A stretch of DNA of 64,000 nucleotides. Source: Macrocybe gigantea. Lineage: Eukaryota > Basidiomycota > Agaricomycetes > Agaricales > Callistosporiaceae. Numbering within the stretch: position 1 is the first letter of the stretch; each line of letters starts with the position of its first letter. Under the pieces are notes generated by a model that was not told the DNA's origin, did no database searches, and saw nothing but the letters and a program-made list of their open reading frames with translations. Shown here one piece after another: positions 61,478 through 64,000 of the stretch. Both the position numbers and the translations under genes were made by a program. The stretch covers positions 310,001 through 374,000 of the forward strand of contig SJRY01000062.1 in assembly GCA_011319805.1 (NCBI GenBank). The letters are read 5' to 3'.

Positions 61478-63587
61478 TTACGATACCGGGATCAAATGTG
61501 CGGCCATTGCCCTCGCGCTTACATGGACATGCTTCGGCTCTTTGACTTCATAGCAAACTTCGATGCTCTTCACCCAAGGGTGTGCGATCACTTCTTCGAT
61601 TGTCGCTCGGTGCCTTGGGTCGGGCTCTAACATGCGCCGAATGATGCTCCTGCAAGCACGAGGGCTGAGGTTATTAATTGTTGGGGGACAGGCCGACACG
61701 GCGGGGGACGGATTCGCGCAGGCGGTAGCGTAGGCGGCATAAAGGCTGTCCTGAGAGGGTTGGGCAGCCCGCCAAGGCAGTTCTTGGAAGTGGAGGCAAT
61801 AGTAGACTATACCGCATGCCCAAATATCGACTAGTCGGGCATCATATGCTGTGGATCCCACCACGAATCGGTGGGGCGTGTTGAAAAAAATCAGAGCGCA
61901 GGATAAGATGTTGTTCATTTGATGGCGAAGAGTGGGAAAAGGCAATAAAACAGACAAGCAGAGAGCACATCTGTTAGCCGAGAAAGGGGGTGAAGACAAG
62001 ATGACTGACGTTTGCCTAGGAATTGTTCCGGGGCAATGTAGGGCTCGCTACCGCAAAGCCCAGTAGACATGTGCACGGTTGCCTCCCATGGAAGTCTATA
62101 CACCGTCGACGCACCGTAATCTCCAATCTAGTTTACGACGAGTGTCAGTCGGACAAGGTGTCATGTGGGAGAGGCTCATACCTTGAGATGGCCCTTCGCA
62201 TCAAAAAATAAGTTCTCGGGTTTGATGTCACGGTGAGCGACGCCTTGGCTATGTAGGTATTCGACACCAGACAGAATCTGCTTAAAGCAACATTCGACTT
62301 CACTCGGGCTCATCCCGCTAGCGATCGAGTCGGTTAGCTAAAAATTCATTGATCACCACGAAGTAAGACGCACCCTTTCTTGATTGCCGCATACAGATCG
62401 CCGCCGGGACAAAATTCCATGACCTCGCACCAATGTAAACTCTCATCCTGAACTAGGTCAACGGTCTCGACGACGTTGATGTGGTGGAGTGTGGAAGAAA
62501 TGCAGAATTCAGCCGTCAGCTTCTTGACGTACTCTTTTTCAGACTCGTTCTTGCGACGCTTTCTGAATTCCTGAGGGTGAGTGTTGAGTGATGAGTAATC
62601 GCGCACAAACATGGCGGCTTCATTGATCCTCACTTTGACAGCATAAAGTTTCTCCTCTGAGCGATCCCACTTATGCGCCAGCCTGACAACGCTGGTGGCT
62701 CCCTTTCCAATAGCACCTTCTGGCAAACCCCGTATTTCTTCGACAGACTAGTCGTACTCTCGCCCGCCGTACTCTTTGTCTTTCCACCTGCTTTGCCTCC
62801 ATCGCTGCCACCATCAGAGTCGGATCGCCTCGACGATCTCGAGGCGGTGGAGCGCTGCGAGGATCTCCGAGGCAGTTTAGGACCCGTGTTAAGCAAGTCT
62901 TTGAGGTTGAACTTGTGTGAGGCCAGACTCGGAATGGACCGATGGTGCTTTGGAGGACTGGGTACGGTTGCTTGAGAGTTGTTATGATTAGGAGTCACCG
63001 TGATGAAGAGGCTGTGCTGGTATCGCGGGCAAGAGTTGCATTTCCGTTCTTTTGGGAGACTCCAGCTGTCACAGGTTTGCCCCCGATGGCGCCGGAAGAC
63101 ATGCTTGGGGCTCGACTGGGGGGCTGACTGGGGTTTCTGCTTGGTGGCACAGTCGAAGGGGGGGTGTTGCCCCAGTCGCTGTCTGTGCGGTCGGAGATGA
63201 TCCGGAGGAGGGCGCCGACTTCTTGTTGCCGTTGTTGTTCGTGGCGAAGGGGGCAGTGTTAGTTTCAGTGGAGCGGTCGTGAGGGGACGGAGCAATGGTG
63301 AGCTTTTGTAGCGAGCTGCGAGTGTGGCCAGGTTGTTTATCGTACGCACCCGTCTCCGGTGGCGGGAGGGGGACGGTAGACAATGACAGCTCAGCCGGAT
63401 TTGGCGATGTGGCTCCAGTGGGCTGCTGACTGGCCGCTTTGGGTTCGTGAATGCTGCTAGCGGTATTCATAACCTTGGATGCTTCGTTTGAGGACAATAG
63501 AGTTTTGCCATGTGGCGAACAGTCGGAGCCGTCGGGACCTTCGCTTTCAGTGACGTTGGTTTCATCGGATGAATTGAGCATGGCCAT
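61478..63587 (-). CDS. HAL4/HAL5-type Ser/Thr protein kinase
   Basis: A minus-strand kinase with a long disordered N-terminus (starts [17 protein letters not shown]; Ser/Thr/Pro-rich, about 300 residues). A basic-acidic linker [20 protein letters not shown] precedes the catalytic domain: P-loop [56 protein letters not shown], catalytic loop [56 protein letters not shown] and [18 protein letters not shown]. The order and [11 protein letters not shown] fit the fungal HAL4/SAT4, HAL5 and NPR1 group, which controls nutrient and ion transporters. The Mg-binding DFG is DYG here. The N-terminal half changes frame near 63115 (a C run one short) and again near 63000, again suggesting lost bases or a short intron. 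Confidence 0.88.
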
Positions 63588-64000
63588 GATGAATGTAAGC
63601 TTTCTACGGTGCGTTGTTTGATCTCGAGTGGTTTTTCGATACTTGTACAGATGGGTATGAGAGACAGAAGAGAAATAGAGCCGGACGACAAAGTCGAGGA
63701 GAGCGAAGCGAGTTTGATCCTACAGGGACAATGACATGGCGTGGATCCCTCCAAGTGAAATCGACTGAGGGAAGCCTGTTGGTGGAAAAATAAGCGAGCC
63801 GAACAAGCGAGACTGAGATGGCTCCTACGAGCTCGCTGTCGCTGACAGTGAGCGAAGGAGAACTGGGTAGACGCAGAGAGGAGATTGGGCGAGCAGACGA
63901 GATGATGGGAGAATCCAAACGACAATTTATCGAAATTTTGTGTTTTTGGGTCAATTTCTGACGTAAGCTAATGATTGTGTAATATTTTGCGCCTTCACTC
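63588..64000. other. 5' flank of the HAL-type kinase
   Basis: No gene recognised. The kinase promoter should lie here. Confidence 0.4.

Overview
The window is nuclear DNA from a filamentous basidiomycete, most likely an Agaricomycete (mushroom-forming fungus). The evidence is dense genes on both strands, very short GT-AG introns (mostly 45-75 nt, often several per gene), typical fungal orthologues (RPB1, VPS4, VPS27, APC11, CAND1, BCP1, proline dehydrogenase) and families expanded in Agaricomycetes (FunK1 kinase, F-box proteins in tandem, NucA/NucB-like secreted nuclease, ArAE_2/FUSC exporter). The genus cannot be named from sequence alone. I saw no tRNA, rRNA or CRISPR array.

Layout. 0.5-25 kb is a conserved housekeeping block: a SulP-STAS-cyclic-nucleotide-domain membrane transporter (+), APC11 (+), a PSP1-domain protein (-), an aromatic-acid-exporter-like membrane protein (+), a fatty-acid desaturase (-) and RPB1, the largest subunit of RNA polymerase II (+). 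25-32 kb holds a secreted cysteine-rich NucA/NucB-like protein, a short-chain dehydrogenase and VPS27 (all +). 32-37 kb is accessory: one arm of a dispersed inverted repeat and two tandem paralogous coiled-coil genes. 37-46 kb returns to conserved genes: CAND1 (-), BCP1 (-), and proline dehydrogenase PUT1 (+), whose last exon and 3' flank are tandemly duplicated. 46-56 kb is accessory again: the second repeat arm, a FunK1 kinase, a possible small minus-strand gene, two tandem F-box paralogues and an F-box-like remnant. 57-64 kb holds VPS4 (-), a small conserved SH3/PWWP-like protein (+) and a HAL4/HAL5-type kinase (-).

How the genes relate. There is no biosynthetic cluster. Two loose themes recur: ubiquitin-ligase biology (APC11, CAND1, F-box proteins) and ESCRT/endosome sorting (VPS27 at the start of the pathway, VPS4 at its end). 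Gene order looks like ordinary chromosomal neighbourhood.

Main caveat and main observations. Many genes, including the essential RPB1 and VPS4, are interrupted by frame breaks that a single added base in a short homopolymer (GG, CC, TTT, CCCC) repairs. Those I could place are nearly all losses. This is best explained by consensus or assembly error, so the affected genes are called as intact genes, not pseudogenes. The most interesting biology is the end of RPB1, where the heptad-repeat tail is cut into micro-exons, one apparently only 3 nt long. Next come the duplicated PUT1 3' end, the inverted repeat pair whose arms each carry a TATA box, and the paired coiled-coil genes.
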